DNA of 64,000 nucleotides from CAMLOF01 sp041913045 (GTDB taxonomy: Bacteria > Pseudomonadota > Gammaproteobacteria > Burkholderiales > Burkholderiaceae_C), in the NCBI GenBank assembly GCA_041913045.1, contig JAYSGB010000021.1, positions 1-64,000 of the forward strand. Direction: 5' to 3'. The notes beneath the pieces are model-generated. The model worked only from the letters and a program-made list of their open reading frames with translations, had not been told where the DNA came from and searched no databases. A program made the translations under genes and the position numbers. Of this stretch, positions 27,626 to 36,946 are shown in pieces; the first letter of the stretch is position 1, and every line of letters begins with the position of its first letter.

Positions 27626-28335
27626 ACTGGGAAGTCTTTTCTGATCCAGCCACCTTGGCACTGTACGGGGAGGGGCTGGTCACCACCCTGTCGCTGCTTC
27701 TCTCCTCCCTGGCTGTGGGCGCGGTGCTGGCCATGCTGTTGGCTCTGGCGCTCACCGGTTCGGTGGCACCACTTCGCTGGCTGGCTGGCGCCTACACCTA
27801 TTGCATTCGAGGCACACCGCTGCTGATTCAGGTCTACCTGATCTACTACGGCCTCGCTCAACTGGAATGGATTCAGGCACGCTGGGACGACGTGTGGCCG
27901 TGGACACATTTCAAGGACCCGTTCTTCTGCGCCCTCCTCGCATTTGCGTTGAACAACGCGGGCTACACGGCTGAAATGCTGGCTGGTTCGATACGGGAAA
28001 CCAGTGCGGGCGAGTTGGAAGCAGCGCAAGCCATGGGCATGAGCCGTTGGCAGACGCTCAGGCGGATCGTTCTCCCCAGCGCCTTGCGACGCACATTGCC
28101 TGCCTACAGCAATGAAGTCGTGATGATGCTGCACAGCACGAGTTTGGCCAGCACGGTGCCCGCCATGCTGGACGTCACCGCTGCCGCCAGCCGCATCTAT
28201 TCCGATTTCTACCTGCCTTTCGAGGCATACATCTTCGCAGCGGCGATCTACCTCAGCATCACCTTCATCCTGGTCGGCATCTTCCGCGTGACGGAACGCC
28301 GTTACCTGGCCTACCTGGCACCACGCCGGGCCTGA
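27622..28335 (+). CDS. Polar amino-acid ABC transporter permease (HisM type)
   Basis: 237 residues starting with GTG inside the stop of the previous gene (GTGA overlap), so translation is probably coupled. Several membrane spans and an EAA loop (AGSIRETSAGELEAAQAMGM, about residue 120) are visible, together with RGTPLLIQVYLIYYG near residue 60. It pairs with the HisQ-type subunit to form the channel. Confidence 0.93.
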   Translation: MNWEVFSDPATLALYGEGLVTTLSLLLSSLAVGAVLAMLLALALTGSVAPLRWLAGAYTYCIRGTPLLIQVYLIYYGLAQLEWIQARWDDVWPWTHFKDPFFCALLAFALNNAGYTAEMLAGSIRETSAGELEAAQAMGMSRWQTLRRIVLPSALRRTLPAYSNEVVMMLHSTSLASTVPAMLDVTAAASRIYSDFYLPFEAYIFAAAIYLSITFILVGIFRVTERRYLAYLAPRRA

Positions 28336-28358
28336 GCCCCCGAACCGAATCGAGCGCC

Positions 28359-29135
28359 ATGAGCACCCCCGCCCTGAAACTGCAGGTTGAAAACCTGCAC
28401 AAGCGTTACGGCAACCACGAAGTCCTCAAGGGCGTGTCGCTTTCGGCACGTTCTGGAGACGTCATCAGCATCATTGGCAGTTCAGGCTCTGGAAAAAGCA
28501 CCTTCCTGCGCTGCATCAACCTGCTGGAAAAGCCCTATGAGGGGCGCATAGTGGTGGCTGGAGAAGAACTCAAGCTGCGACCTGGCAAGGGCGGCGAACT
28601 GGAAGCTGCTGACCCCCAGCAGTTGCAACGCTTGCGCACCCGGCTGGCCATGGTGTTCCAGAACTTCAACCTGTGGGCCCACATGACGGTGCTGGAAAAC
28701 ATCATCGAGGCGCCGGTACATGTGCTCAAAGTATCGAAAGAGCAGGCCGTGCAAACGGCCCGCAAGTATCTGGACCGCGTGGGACTCAAGGGCATGGAGG
28801 ACCGCTACCCTTCGCACATGAGCGGCGGCCAACAGCAGCGCGTGGCTATTGCCCGCGCACTGGCGGTGGAACCCGAAGTGATGCTGTTTGATGAGCCCAC
28901 CAGCGCCCTGGACCCAGAGTTGGTAACGGAGGTGCTGCGAGTCATGCAGCACCTCGCAGAAGAACACCGCACAATGGTGGTGGTAACGCACGAAATGGGG
29001 TTTGCCCGCGAAGTGTCAAACCACCTTATCTTCCTGCACCAGGGCCGCATTGAGGAGCAGGGCCACCCGCGCGAGGTGCTGGCCAACCCCAAGAGCGAAC
29101 GGCTGGCGCAGTTCCTCTCTGGCAACCTGAAATGA
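28359..29135 (+). CDS. Polar amino-acid ABC transporter ATP-binding protein (HisP type)
   Basis: 258 residues with Walker A GSSGSGKST near residue 40, signature MSGGQQQRVAIARAL near 152, Walker B VMLFDEPTSALDPE, and switch histidine in VVTHEMGFARE. The sequence is closest in character to HisP. It completes an importer operon (receptor, two permeases, ATPase). Confidence 0.95.
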   Translation: MSTPALKLQVENLHKRYGNHEVLKGVSLSARSGDVISIIGSSGSGKSTFLRCINLLEKPYEGRIVVAGEELKLRPGKGGELEAADPQQLQRLRTRLAMVFQNFNLWAHMTVLENIIEAPVHVLKVSKEQAVQTARKYLDRVGLKGMEDRYPSHMSGGQQQRVAIARALAVEPEVMLFDEPTSALDPELVTEVLRVMQHLAEEHRTMVVVTHEMGFAREVSNHLIFLHQGRIEEQGHPREVLANPKSERLAQFLSGNLK

Positions 29136-29163
29136 CCATGCCGGGCCGCAGGCCCGGTGTGCT

Positions 29164-29619
29164 TCAAAGGAAGCGGTCGAGCAACTTGCGGCTGTGGCGG
29201 TCCAACTGCTGCGGTTGTCGGATCAGGAACTGGACACCATGGCTGTCCAGCACGAGCAGTGCATCACGGCTCAGCCGCCGGATGTCTTCCTCGCCCTTGA
29301 GCACGAAGCTGGTACGCCCACGGTCCGTGTCCACAGTCCACTGGCTGGGCGTGGCAAAGGAACTCACTTCCACCAGGCGTTGAATGACAGGGGTGAACTC
29401 GCGCAGGCGCAGCTCTTCTTCAATCAGAGCACGTGCCTCCTCGGGCACATCCTCTAGCCGCTCAATCCAGGCTGCCTCGTGACCATCCCCACCCACCAGA
29501 GATATCTGCCCCTGCGGCGCCTGGATGGGAAAAGCACGGACCGGCACAACGTTTTCAACCAAGTTCCCATTGGGTTGGGTCAGAACCAACTTGCCCAGAG
29601 CATTGCGATGGAGTTTCAC
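29164..29619 (-). CDS. DUF1854 family protein of the cyanophycin locus
   Basis: 151 residues, GTG start one base after the stop of the upstream ABC transporter gene. I recognise the DUF1854 pattern (PVRAFPIQAPQGQISLVGGDGHEAAWIE, RSDRHSRKLLDRFL-like tail). Databases describe such proteins as associated with cyanophycin metabolism because they are found next to cyanophycin synthetase genes, as here. No signal peptide or membrane span; biochemical role unknown. It shares a transcript with the ABC transporter. Confidence 0.85.
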   Translation of the reverse strand: MKLHRNALGKLVLTQPNGNLVENVVPVRAFPIQAPQGQISLVGGDGHEAAWIERLEDVPEEARALIEEELRLREFTPVIQRLVEVSSFATPSQWTVDTDRGRTSFVLKGEEDIRRLSRDALLVLDSHGVQFLIRQPQQLDRHSRKLLDRFL

Positions 29620-29620
29620 G

Positions 29621-31906
29621 TCAAGACTCCTCTGCCATCAGGTTGCGTTCGGCTTCGGCCTGCCGCTGCTGCGCTTCGTACAGGCGCCAGTACGCACCTT
29701 CGCGAGCGATCAGTTCGTCGTGCGTGCCTTCTTCCACCTTGCGCCCCTTGTCCATCACGACCAGACGGTCCGCCTTGCGCAGCGTGGAAAGGCGGTGCGC
29801 AATGGCAATGGTGGTACGGCCGCGCACCAGGTTGTCCAACGCTTTCTGGATTTCCTTTTCCGTCTCGGTGTCCACTGCCGAAGTGGCTTCGTCCAGAATG
29901 AGGATGCGAGGGTCGATCAGCAGGGCACGGGCAATGGAAATACGCTGGCGTTCGCCGCCAGACAGTCCCTGCCCCCGCTCACCCACCAACGAGTCGTAGC
30001 CCTGGGGCAGGCGCAGGATGAACTCGTGCGCATGCGCTGCACGCGCGGCAGCGATGATTTCTTCACGGGTAGCGTCGGGCCTGCCGTAGGCAATGTTCTC
30101 GGCAATGGTGCCGAAGAACAGGAAGGGTTCCTGCAGCACGAGGCCAATGTGGCGGCGGTAGTCGGCCACGCGCAGCGAGCGCAGGTCCACGCCATCCACC
30201 AGAATGGCGCCATCGGCCACGTCGTAGAAACGGCAGATCAGGTTGACCAGCGTGCTCTTGCCCGAGCCACTGTGGCCGACCAGGCCGATCATCTCGCCAG
30301 GCTGCACGGTCAGATTCAGGCTCTGGATGACGGCACGGTTGCCATAGCGGAAACCCACGTCACGAATTTCCAGCTTGCCCTGCACCCGCTCCAGCTTTTG
30401 CGGGTTCACAGGTTCTGGCACGCTGGACACATGGTCCAAAATGTCGAAGATGCGCTTCGCACCCGACGCCGCTTTCTGCGTGACCGAAACGATGCGGCTC
30501 ATCGAATCCAGCCGGGTGTAGAAACGCCCGATGTAGGCCAGGAAGGCCGTGAGCACACCCACGGTGATGTCACCCTCTGCCACCAGCCAGATACCAAAGC
30601 CCCAGACCACCAACAGGCCAATTTCGGTCAACAACGACACCGTCGGTGAAAACAACGACCACAGGCGGTTGAGCTTGTCGTTGACTTCCAGGTTGTGCCG
30701 GTTGGCATCGCGAAAGCGCTGGGCCTCGCGAGCCTCTTGTGCAAAGGCCTTGACCACGCGGATACCCGGAATGGTGTCAGCCAGCACGCTGGTGACTTCG
30801 GACCACACGCGGTCGATCTTCTCGAAACCCGTGCGCAGGCGGTCGCGCACCACATGGATGAGCCATGCAATGAATGGCAGCGGCACCAGCGTGGCCAGGG
30901 CCAGCGACGGATTGATGGAGAACAGAATCACCGCCGTCATGAAGATCATGATCACATCGGTGGCAAAGTCCAGCAGGTGCAGCGACAGGAACACGTTGAT
31001 GCGATCGGTCTCGGAGCCGATGCGCGCCATCAGGTCACCCGTACGTCGCCCGCCGAAGTATTCGAGCGAGAGGTTGAGCAGGTGCTCGTAGGTGGTGGTG
31101 CGCAGGTCTGCACCGATGCGCTCTGACACCAGTGCAAGGATGTATGTCTTCGCCCAACCCAGTCCCCAGGCCAGCAGCGCCGATCCAAACAACCCGCCCA
31201 GCAGCAAGCCAACCCGGCTCACGTCGATCTGCTGCCCGCTCTGGTAGGGAATCAGCACATCGTCCATCAACGGGATGGTGAGGTACGGCGGCACCAAAGT
31301 GGCCGCCGTCGAAGCCAGCGTCAAAAGAAACCCTGACAGCAGCTGCCAGCGGTACGGATGGGCAAACCGCCACAGGCGCAGAAGAGTCCAGGTTGACGGT
31401 GGTGTATGCACCACCTGTGCACACACACCGCATTCATCTTCATCCGGATCGATAGGCGACTGGCAACGAGGGCACAACTCCAGCTTGGCCAACTGCAAGG
31501 GCTTGCCTTCGACCTGTTCCTGCAGGTTGGCCTCGAACTGCTCGACGAGACGTGTGGCAGGCAGGTGTCGGCCCAGGGTGTAGCGCCAGACGGCGAGTCT
31601 GACACCGCCTTGAACCAGCTCCAAAGTGCCTACGCCATTGTGGTCGTTGTGCAGCAGTTCCATGCCTTGCTGCAGCACCCAGCTCTTAGCCTTCGGCGAA
31701 CCACCGTCCTGAGGCACCCACCAGAGCTGTTGTCCCGCCACAACGAGCAGGCTGGAGTGGAAAGACAGTTCGGCGTCCAGGTCGAGTTCCAGCCAGGCTT
31801 GCGCCTGGGGAACATGACCGGCTGGCTCCCACGCGGACAGCGCGGCACCGCGCCATGCCGAGGGAAAACCGTCGGGCAAACCCGCTGGTTCAGGAATTAA
31901 CGGCAT
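29621..31906 (-). CDS. ABC transporter (permease-ATPase fusion) with an N-terminal zinc-ribbon extension
   Basis: 761 residues from the ATG at 31906; an upstream in-frame ATG adds 25 unlikely residues. Residues 1-140 are a soluble beta-rich region, and C145/C148/C159/C162 (CPRC and CGVC) form a zinc-ribbon-like knuckle. Residues about 185-490 are a type I exporter membrane domain. Residues about 515-755 are the ATPase with GHSGSGKSTLVN, LSGGERQRISIARAL and LILDEATSAVD. Type I fusions of this kind are exporters. It is divergent from cphA' and followed by DUF1854, so it belongs to the cyanophycin-associated set, but what it moves is unknown. Confidence 0.88.
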   Translation of the reverse strand: MPLIPEPAGLPDGFPSAWRGAALSAWEPAGHVPQAQAWLELDLDAELSFHSSLLVVAGQQLWWVPQDGGSPKAKSWVLQQGMELLHNDHNGVGTLELVQGGVRLAVWRYTLGRHLPATRLVEQFEANLQEQVEGKPLQLAKLELCPRCQSPIDPDEDECGVCAQVVHTPPSTWTLLRLWRFAHPYRWQLLSGFLLTLASTAATLVPPYLTIPLMDDVLIPYQSGQQIDVSRVGLLLGGLFGSALLAWGLGWAKTYILALVSERIGADLRTTTYEHLLNLSLEYFGGRRTGDLMARIGSETDRINVFLSLHLLDFATDVIMIFMTAVILFSINPSLALATLVPLPFIAWLIHVVRDRLRTGFEKIDRVWSEVTSVLADTIPGIRVVKAFAQEAREAQRFRDANRHNLEVNDKLNRLWSLFSPTVSLLTEIGLLVVWGFGIWLVAEGDITVGVLTAFLAYIGRFYTRLDSMSRIVSVTQKAASGAKRIFDILDHVSSVPEPVNPQKLERVQGKLEIRDVGFRYGNRAVIQSLNLTVQPGEMIGLVGHSGSGKSTLVNLICRFYDVADGAILVDGVDLRSLRVADYRRHIGLVLQEPFLFFGTIAENIAYGRPDATREEIIAAARAAHAHEFILRLPQGYDSLVGERGQGLSGGERQRISIARALLIDPRILILDEATSAVDTETEKEIQKALDNLVRGRTTIAIAHRLSTLRKADRLVVMDKGRKVEEGTHDELIAREGAYWRLYEAQQRQAEAERNLMAEES

Positions 31907-32165
31907 GTTGCAAATAATTTTTGGGGTTGAAGACACGCAAGACGGCCAACTGGATACACAATCACGTTTCGATGGAATCACGTGACACGGGTATGAAATC
32001 CGGCTCAGGCAAACGGCTTTCGCGTCGCCGGTCGCGGGTCCAGTCGCTGACGTACAGGATTGTAAGGCTGCTACCTCCCTGCAGAACCGACATCGATACT
32101 GCCAGTTGCCCGCTGCCTGACTTGCCGCCTTTGAGCGGCAGGGCTATGCTGAGCCTCATCTCACC

Positions 32166-34340
32166 ATGAACCACAAGACCATCAAGCTGCTGCGCATGAG
32201 CTATCTGCGCGGGCCTAACATCTGGACCTACCGGCCAGCCATGGAAGCCCTGATCGATATTGGCGATCTGGAGGACTCTCCCTCCAACACCATACCGGGG
32301 TTCTACGAACGCCTGACCACATGGCTGCCTGGCCTGGTGGAACACCACTGCGGCGTTGGCGAGCGTGGCGGCTTTCTGCAGCGGCTGCGCGACGGCACCT
32401 GGCCCGGCCACATCATGGAACACGTAGCCATTGAGCTGCAGAACATGGCCGGCATGCAGACCGGCTTTGGCAAAGCACGCTCGACCGAACAGCGCGGCGT
32501 GTACAAGGTGGTCATCCGCACACGGCAGGAAGAAGTGGGCCGTCAAGCCTTGATTGACGCCCGCGACCTCGTGATGGCTGCCATCGAAGACCGCGCCTTC
32601 GACGTTCAGGCCAGCGTGCAGCGACTCAAGGGCCTGATCGACCGGCACGCCCTGGGCCCCAGCACCGCCAGCATCGTGGATGCAGCCAGTCAGCGCAAGA
32701 TCCCGTCCATCCGTCTGACCGATGGCAACCTGGTGCAACTGGGTTACGGCATCAAACAGCGCCGCATCTGGACGGCAGAGACCGACCGCACCAGCGCGAT
32801 TGCCGAGACTATTTCGCGCGACAAGGACCTGACCAAGCGGCTGCTGTCCGCTTGCGGCGTGCCCATTCCCGAGGGACAGGTCGTTGACAGTCCAGCGCAA
32901 GCCTGGGAGGCTGCGCAAGACATTGGCTTGCCTGTGGTCGTCAAGCCCAGCGACGCCAACCACGGTCGGGGCGTCTCCCTTGATTTGCGCACCCAGGAGG
33001 CGGTTGAAGCCGCCTACGCCCTGGCCGACGCAGAAGGCTCAGACGTGATCGTCGAGCGCTTCATCCCCGGGCAGGAACATCGGCTGCTGGTGGTGGGTAA
33101 CCGCGTGGTCGCTGCTGCGCGCGGCGAACAGGCATGCGTCACTGGCGACGGCAAGAGCACGGTAATGCAGCTGATCGAAAGCCAGATCAACACCGACCCC
33201 CGCCGGGGCGAAGAGGAAGAGTACCCGCTGGACACCATCCGTCTGCCGGAGAACTCCCTGGTGATGCTGGAGCTGTCTCGCCAGAACCTGACGCCCGAAA
33301 GCTTGCCCGAGGCCGGACAAGTCGTGCTGGTGCAGCGCACCGGCGTCATGACGCACGACATCACCGACGAGGTGCACCCTGACGTAGCCGAGACGGCGGC
33401 ACTGGCAGCGCGAGTCGTTGGGCTGGACATTGCGGGCATTGACCTGGTGGCCACCGACATTTCCCGCCCCTTGGCGGAGCAAGGTGGTGCCATTGTCGAG
33501 GTGAACGCTGGCCCTGGTCTGCTCATGCACCTCAAGCCTGCGGTTGGGAAACCCAGGCCGGTAGGCGAAGCTATCGTGGAACACCTCTTTGGCACGAAAG
33601 ACGATGGCCGCATTCCGGTTGTCGGCATCACCGGCTCGCAAGAGACCACGCCGATCGCACTTCTGCTGGGCTCCCTGATTCAGCGCGCCGGACTCGCTTG
33701 CGGCGTGGCCTGCAGCGAAGGGCTCTTCGTCCAGATGCAGCCGATCGACACTGCTCGCCCATCCGACTGGGAAGGCGGCCAACGCATTTTGATGAACCGC
33801 TGTGTTGAGGCGGCCGTTCTGGAAAACTCGCCTCGCAGCATTCTGGACGATGGGCTGTCCTACGATCGGTGCCAGGTCGGTATTGTCACTGGCGTCACCG
33901 AGCCACAAGGTCTGCAGGACCACCACATCTTGACCCTTGAGCAGATGCGCAACGTGCTGCGCACCCAAGTGGACGTGGTGCTGCCCCACGGCTGTGCCGT
34001 GCTCAACGCTGACGACGAAGTGTGTGCAGGCCTTGCAGAGCTTTGCGACGGTGACGTGATTTTCTACAGCACCGCAGCTGATCATGACCTTCGCAAGGCG
34101 CACTGTGACGCCGGGCGACGCTTCTTGCTGGTCAAGGACGACAAAGTGATGCTGTGGCGCAACCAGAACGCCACAGCCGTGCTGGACCTCACGCACCCGG
34201 TCGTGAAGGAGTTGCTCGACGGGCAGCTGAGCCTCTCGGCACTGCTGGCTGCTACGGCTGCGGCGTTGGCGCTTGAACTCCCCCCTGCCCTGGTGCGTGC
34301 CGGCGTTGAAACCGCTGACCGCCTGTTCTCTCATTCCTGA
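32166..34340 (+). CDS. cphA': Cyanophycin synthetase-like protein CphA' with a degenerate Mur-ligase P-loop
   Basis: 724 residues, shorter than its neighbour CphA (861). The N-terminal domain (LRGPNIWTYRPAMEA) and the ATP-grasp domain (about 210-460: PVVVKPSDANHGRGVS, DVIVERFIPGQEHRLLVVG, EVNAGPGLLMHLKP) are well preserved. In the Mur-ligase domain the P-loop is G490-S-Q-E-T-T, lacking the lysine and one glycine present in CphA (GTNGKTTT), and the domain is shortened at the C-terminus. It therefore probably cannot carry out the second (arginine-adding) ATP-dependent step, if the CphA division of labour holds. It may act on preformed dipeptides, as reported for cyanobacterial CphA2, or modify CphA activity. 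Confidence 0.88.
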   Translation: MNHKTIKLLRMSYLRGPNIWTYRPAMEALIDIGDLEDSPSNTIPGFYERLTTWLPGLVEHHCGVGERGGFLQRLRDGTWPGHIMEHVAIELQNMAGMQTGFGKARSTEQRGVYKVVIRTRQEEVGRQALIDARDLVMAAIEDRAFDVQASVQRLKGLIDRHALGPSTASIVDAASQRKIPSIRLTDGNLVQLGYGIKQRRIWTAETDRTSAIAETISRDKDLTKRLLSACGVPIPEGQVVDSPAQAWEAAQDIGLPVVVKPSDANHGRGVSLDLRTQEAVEAAYALADAEGSDVIVERFIPGQEHRLLVVGNRVVAAARGEQACVTGDGKSTVMQLIESQINTDPRRGEEEEYPLDTIRLPENSLVMLELSRQNLTPESLPEAGQVVLVQRTGVMTHDITDEVHPDVAETAALAARVVGLDIAGIDLVATDISRPLAEQGGAIVEVNAGPGLLMHLKPAVGKPRPVGEAIVEHLFGTKDDGRIPVVGITGSQETTPIALLLGSLIQRAGLACGVACSEGLFVQMQPIDTARPSDWEGGQRILMNRCVEAAVLENSPRSILDDGLSYDRCQVGIVTGVTEPQGLQDHHILTLEQMRNVLRTQVDVVLPHGCAVLNADDEVCAGLAELCDGDVIFYSTAADHDLRKAHCDAGRRFLLVKDDKVMLWRNQNATAVLDLTHPVVKELLDGQLSLSALLAATAAALALELPPALVRAGVETADRLFSHS

Positions 34341-34360
34341 ACCGACCAAGGATCCGTCCC

Positions 34361-36946
34361 ATGGACGTCTCTCGCATCCGCGCCCTCCGGGGACCTAACC
34401 TGTGGTCACGCACCACTGCCATCGAAGCCATCGTTCATTGCACGCTGGAAGAGTCCGATCTCTCGAACCAGACCGCCTTTGTCGAACGGTTGCGTGAGCG
34501 CTTCCCGGGCATTGGCGCCCTGCCCGAGCCCACATCTCACGGCGTGGTGTCCATGGCCCATGCCCTTGAGCTGGCTACGCTTGCACTGCAAACGCATGCT
34601 GGCTGCCCCATCAGCTTCAGCCGCACCACTCCCGCACCGGAAACCGGTGTTTTCCAGGTGGCCGTGCAGTACACCGAGGAGGAAGTTGGCCGTCTGGCGC
34701 TTGATCTGGCCGTTGCCTTGTTGCGGTCTGCGGTTGATGACACGCCGTTCGACACGACAGATGCAATTGCCAAGCTCAAGGAACTCGACGAAGACATCCG
34801 CCTTGGCCCTTCAACGGGTTCCATCGTTGACGCGGCAGTGGCTCGCGGCATTCCCTACCGCCGGCTAACGCAAGGCAGTCTGGTGCAGTTTGGCTGGGGC
34901 AGCAAGCAACGGCGCATCCAGGCAGCTGAATGCGACACCACCAGCGCCATCGCCGAAGGCATTGCCCAGGACAAGGAGCTGACCAAGAAGCTGCTTCATG
35001 CAGCGGGTGTGCCTGTGCCGCTCGGCCGCCCTGTCAAAGACGCTGAAGACGCATGGAATGCCGCGCAGGCGTTGGGCGGCGCGGTGGTCATCAAGCCGCG
35101 CGACGGTAACCAAGGCAAGGGCGTCACGGTCAATATCAGCACGCGCGAGCAGGTGATGGCCGCCTACCAGAATGCCCAGCAGGTCAGCGACGACGTGATG
35201 GTCGAACGGTACCTGCCGGGCATCGACTACCGGCTACTGGTGGTGGGCAAGCAACTGGTGGCCGCGGCGCGCCGTGATCCGCCGTTGGTGATCGGCGACG
35301 GCGAACACACCGTGCGCCAGCTTGTTGAGACCGTCAACGCTGACCCCCGCCGGGGCGACGGCCATGCCACACCGCTGACCAAGATCCGGTTGGACGACAT
35401 TGCCATCGACCGCCTGCGTGAACAGGGCCTGACCCCCGAATCCATTCCCGCACGGGGTGTGCGCGTGGTGCTGCGCAACAACGCCAACCTGTCCACCGGC
35501 GGCTCGGCCACCGACGTGACGGACGAGGTGCACCCCCAGGTGGCCGCCCGTGCCGTGGCTGCCGCACTCATGGTGGGGCTCGACATCTGCGGCGTGGACG
35601 TCGTCTGCGAAAACGTCATCGAGCCTCTGGAAACCCAGAACGGCGGCGTTGTCGAAGTGAATGCCGCCCCAGGGCTTCGCATGCACATCAGCCCCTCTTT
35701 CGGCAAAGGCCGCCACGTTGGCGAGGCGGTCATCAACCACATGTTCCCGAACGGTGAAGACGGCCGCATTCCCGTCGTGGCCGTGACTGGCACCAACGGA
35801 AAGACCACCACGGTGCGCCTGACCGCACACCTGCTGCGCAGCCACGGTCTGCGCGTGGGTATGACCAACACCGACGGCGTTTACGTGAACGGCCGCCAGA
35901 CCGACAGCGGAGACTGCAGCGGCCCCCGCAGTGCACGCAATGTGCTCGCCCACCCCGATGTGGACGCAGCGGTGTTTGAAACCGCGCGCGGTGGACTGCT
36001 GCGTGAAGGTTTGGCCTACGACCGTTGCCAGGTGGCTGTGGTCACCAACATCGGCTCAGGCGACCACCTGGGGCTGAACTACATCACCACGGTGGAAGAC
36101 CTGAGCGTGCTCAAGCGTGTGATCGTGGTGAACGTGGCCCCCAACGGCATGGCCGTTCTGAACGCGGCAGACCCGCAAGTGGCCAGAATGGCCAACCATT
36201 GCCCTGGCCAGGTGACCTTCTTCGGACCGAACGAGCACCACCCCGTGATTGCCACGCACCGTGCGCTTGGCAAACGGGTGGTCTTCGTGGACGACGGCCA
36301 TGTTGTCGCAGCGGAAGGCACCTTCCAGGTCCGCATTCCCTTGTCGCAGATTCCGTTCACCCGAAACGGCACGATCGGCTTCCAGGTGGACAACGCCATG
36401 GCGGCAATTGGTGCGGCCTGGGCCCTGGACGTTCCCTGGAACACGGTGCTCCAAGGGCTGTTCACCTTCGTGAGTGACGCGCACGCCGTGCCTGGCCGCT
36501 TCAACCTGTTCGACTACAAGGGTGCCACCGTGATCGCCGATTACGGCCACAACCCCGACGCCATCCAGGCGCTGAGCGACGCCGTTCAACAGATGCCCGC
36601 TCGCGAACGCATGGTGGTCATCAGCGGCGCTGGTGACCGCCGCGACGAGGACATTCGTGACCAGACTCGCATTCTGGGCAAAGTCTTTGACGAAGTGATC
36701 CTCTACCAGGATGCCTGCCAGCGCGGACGCGAAGACGGTGAAGTGATCGGGCTGCTGCGTGAAGGCCTTGAGGGTGCGACGAAGACGCAGCGAGTCAGCG
36801 AAATCCGTGGCGAGTTCAACGCGATCGACACGGCACTGGAACGTCTGCAGCCCGGCGACCTGTGCCTGATCTTGATCGACCAGGTGCAGGAGGCGCTGGA
36901 CCACATCGCGGCACGCGTGCAGGCCGCGAATCCGGTCAACGCCTGA
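34361..36946 (+). CDS. cphA: Cyanophycin synthetase CphA
   Basis: 861 residues, typical length. It polymerises aspartate and arginine into the storage polymer cyanophycin (multi-L-arginyl-poly-L-aspartate). The N-terminal domain starts RIRALRGPNLWSR. The ATP-grasp domain spans about 215-465 (AVVIKPRDGNQGKGVTV, DVMVERYLPGIDYRLLVVG, EVNAAPGLRMHIS). The Mur-ligase domain has an intact P-loop G477-T-N-G-K481-T-T-T and a C-terminal part with ADYGHNPDAIQAL and SGAGDRRDEDI. It is 20 bases downstream of cphA' and abuts the convergent S66 peptidase gene (stops at 36946/36947). Confidence 0.96.
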   Translation: MDVSRIRALRGPNLWSRTTAIEAIVHCTLEESDLSNQTAFVERLRERFPGIGALPEPTSHGVVSMAHALELATLALQTHAGCPISFSRTTPAPETGVFQVAVQYTEEEVGRLALDLAVALLRSAVDDTPFDTTDAIAKLKELDEDIRLGPSTGSIVDAAVARGIPYRRLTQGSLVQFGWGSKQRRIQAAECDTTSAIAEGIAQDKELTKKLLHAAGVPVPLGRPVKDAEDAWNAAQALGGAVVIKPRDGNQGKGVTVNISTREQVMAAYQNAQQVSDDVMVERYLPGIDYRLLVVGKQLVAAARRDPPLVIGDGEHTVRQLVETVNADPRRGDGHATPLTKIRLDDIAIDRLREQGLTPESIPARGVRVVLRNNANLSTGGSATDVTDEVHPQVAARAVAAALMVGLDICGVDVVCENVIEPLETQNGGVVEVNAAPGLRMHISPSFGKGRHVGEAVINHMFPNGEDGRIPVVAVTGTNGKTTTVRLTAHLLRSHGLRVGMTNTDGVYVNGRQTDSGDCSGPRSARNVLAHPDVDAAVFETARGGLLREGLAYDRCQVAVVTNIGSGDHLGLNYITTVEDLSVLKRVIVVNVAPNGMAVLNAADPQVARMANHCPGQVTFFGPNEHHPVIATHRALGKRVVFVDDGHVVAAEGTFQVRIPLSQIPFTRNGTIGFQVDNAMAAIGAAWALDVPWNTVLQGLFTFVSDAHAVPGRFNLFDYKGATVIADYGHNPDAIQALSDAVQQMPARERMVVISGAGDRRDEDIRDQTRILGKVFDEVILYQDACQRGREDGEVIGLLREGLEGATKTQRVSEIRGEFNAIDTALERLQPGDLCLILIDQVQEALDHIAARVQAANPVNA

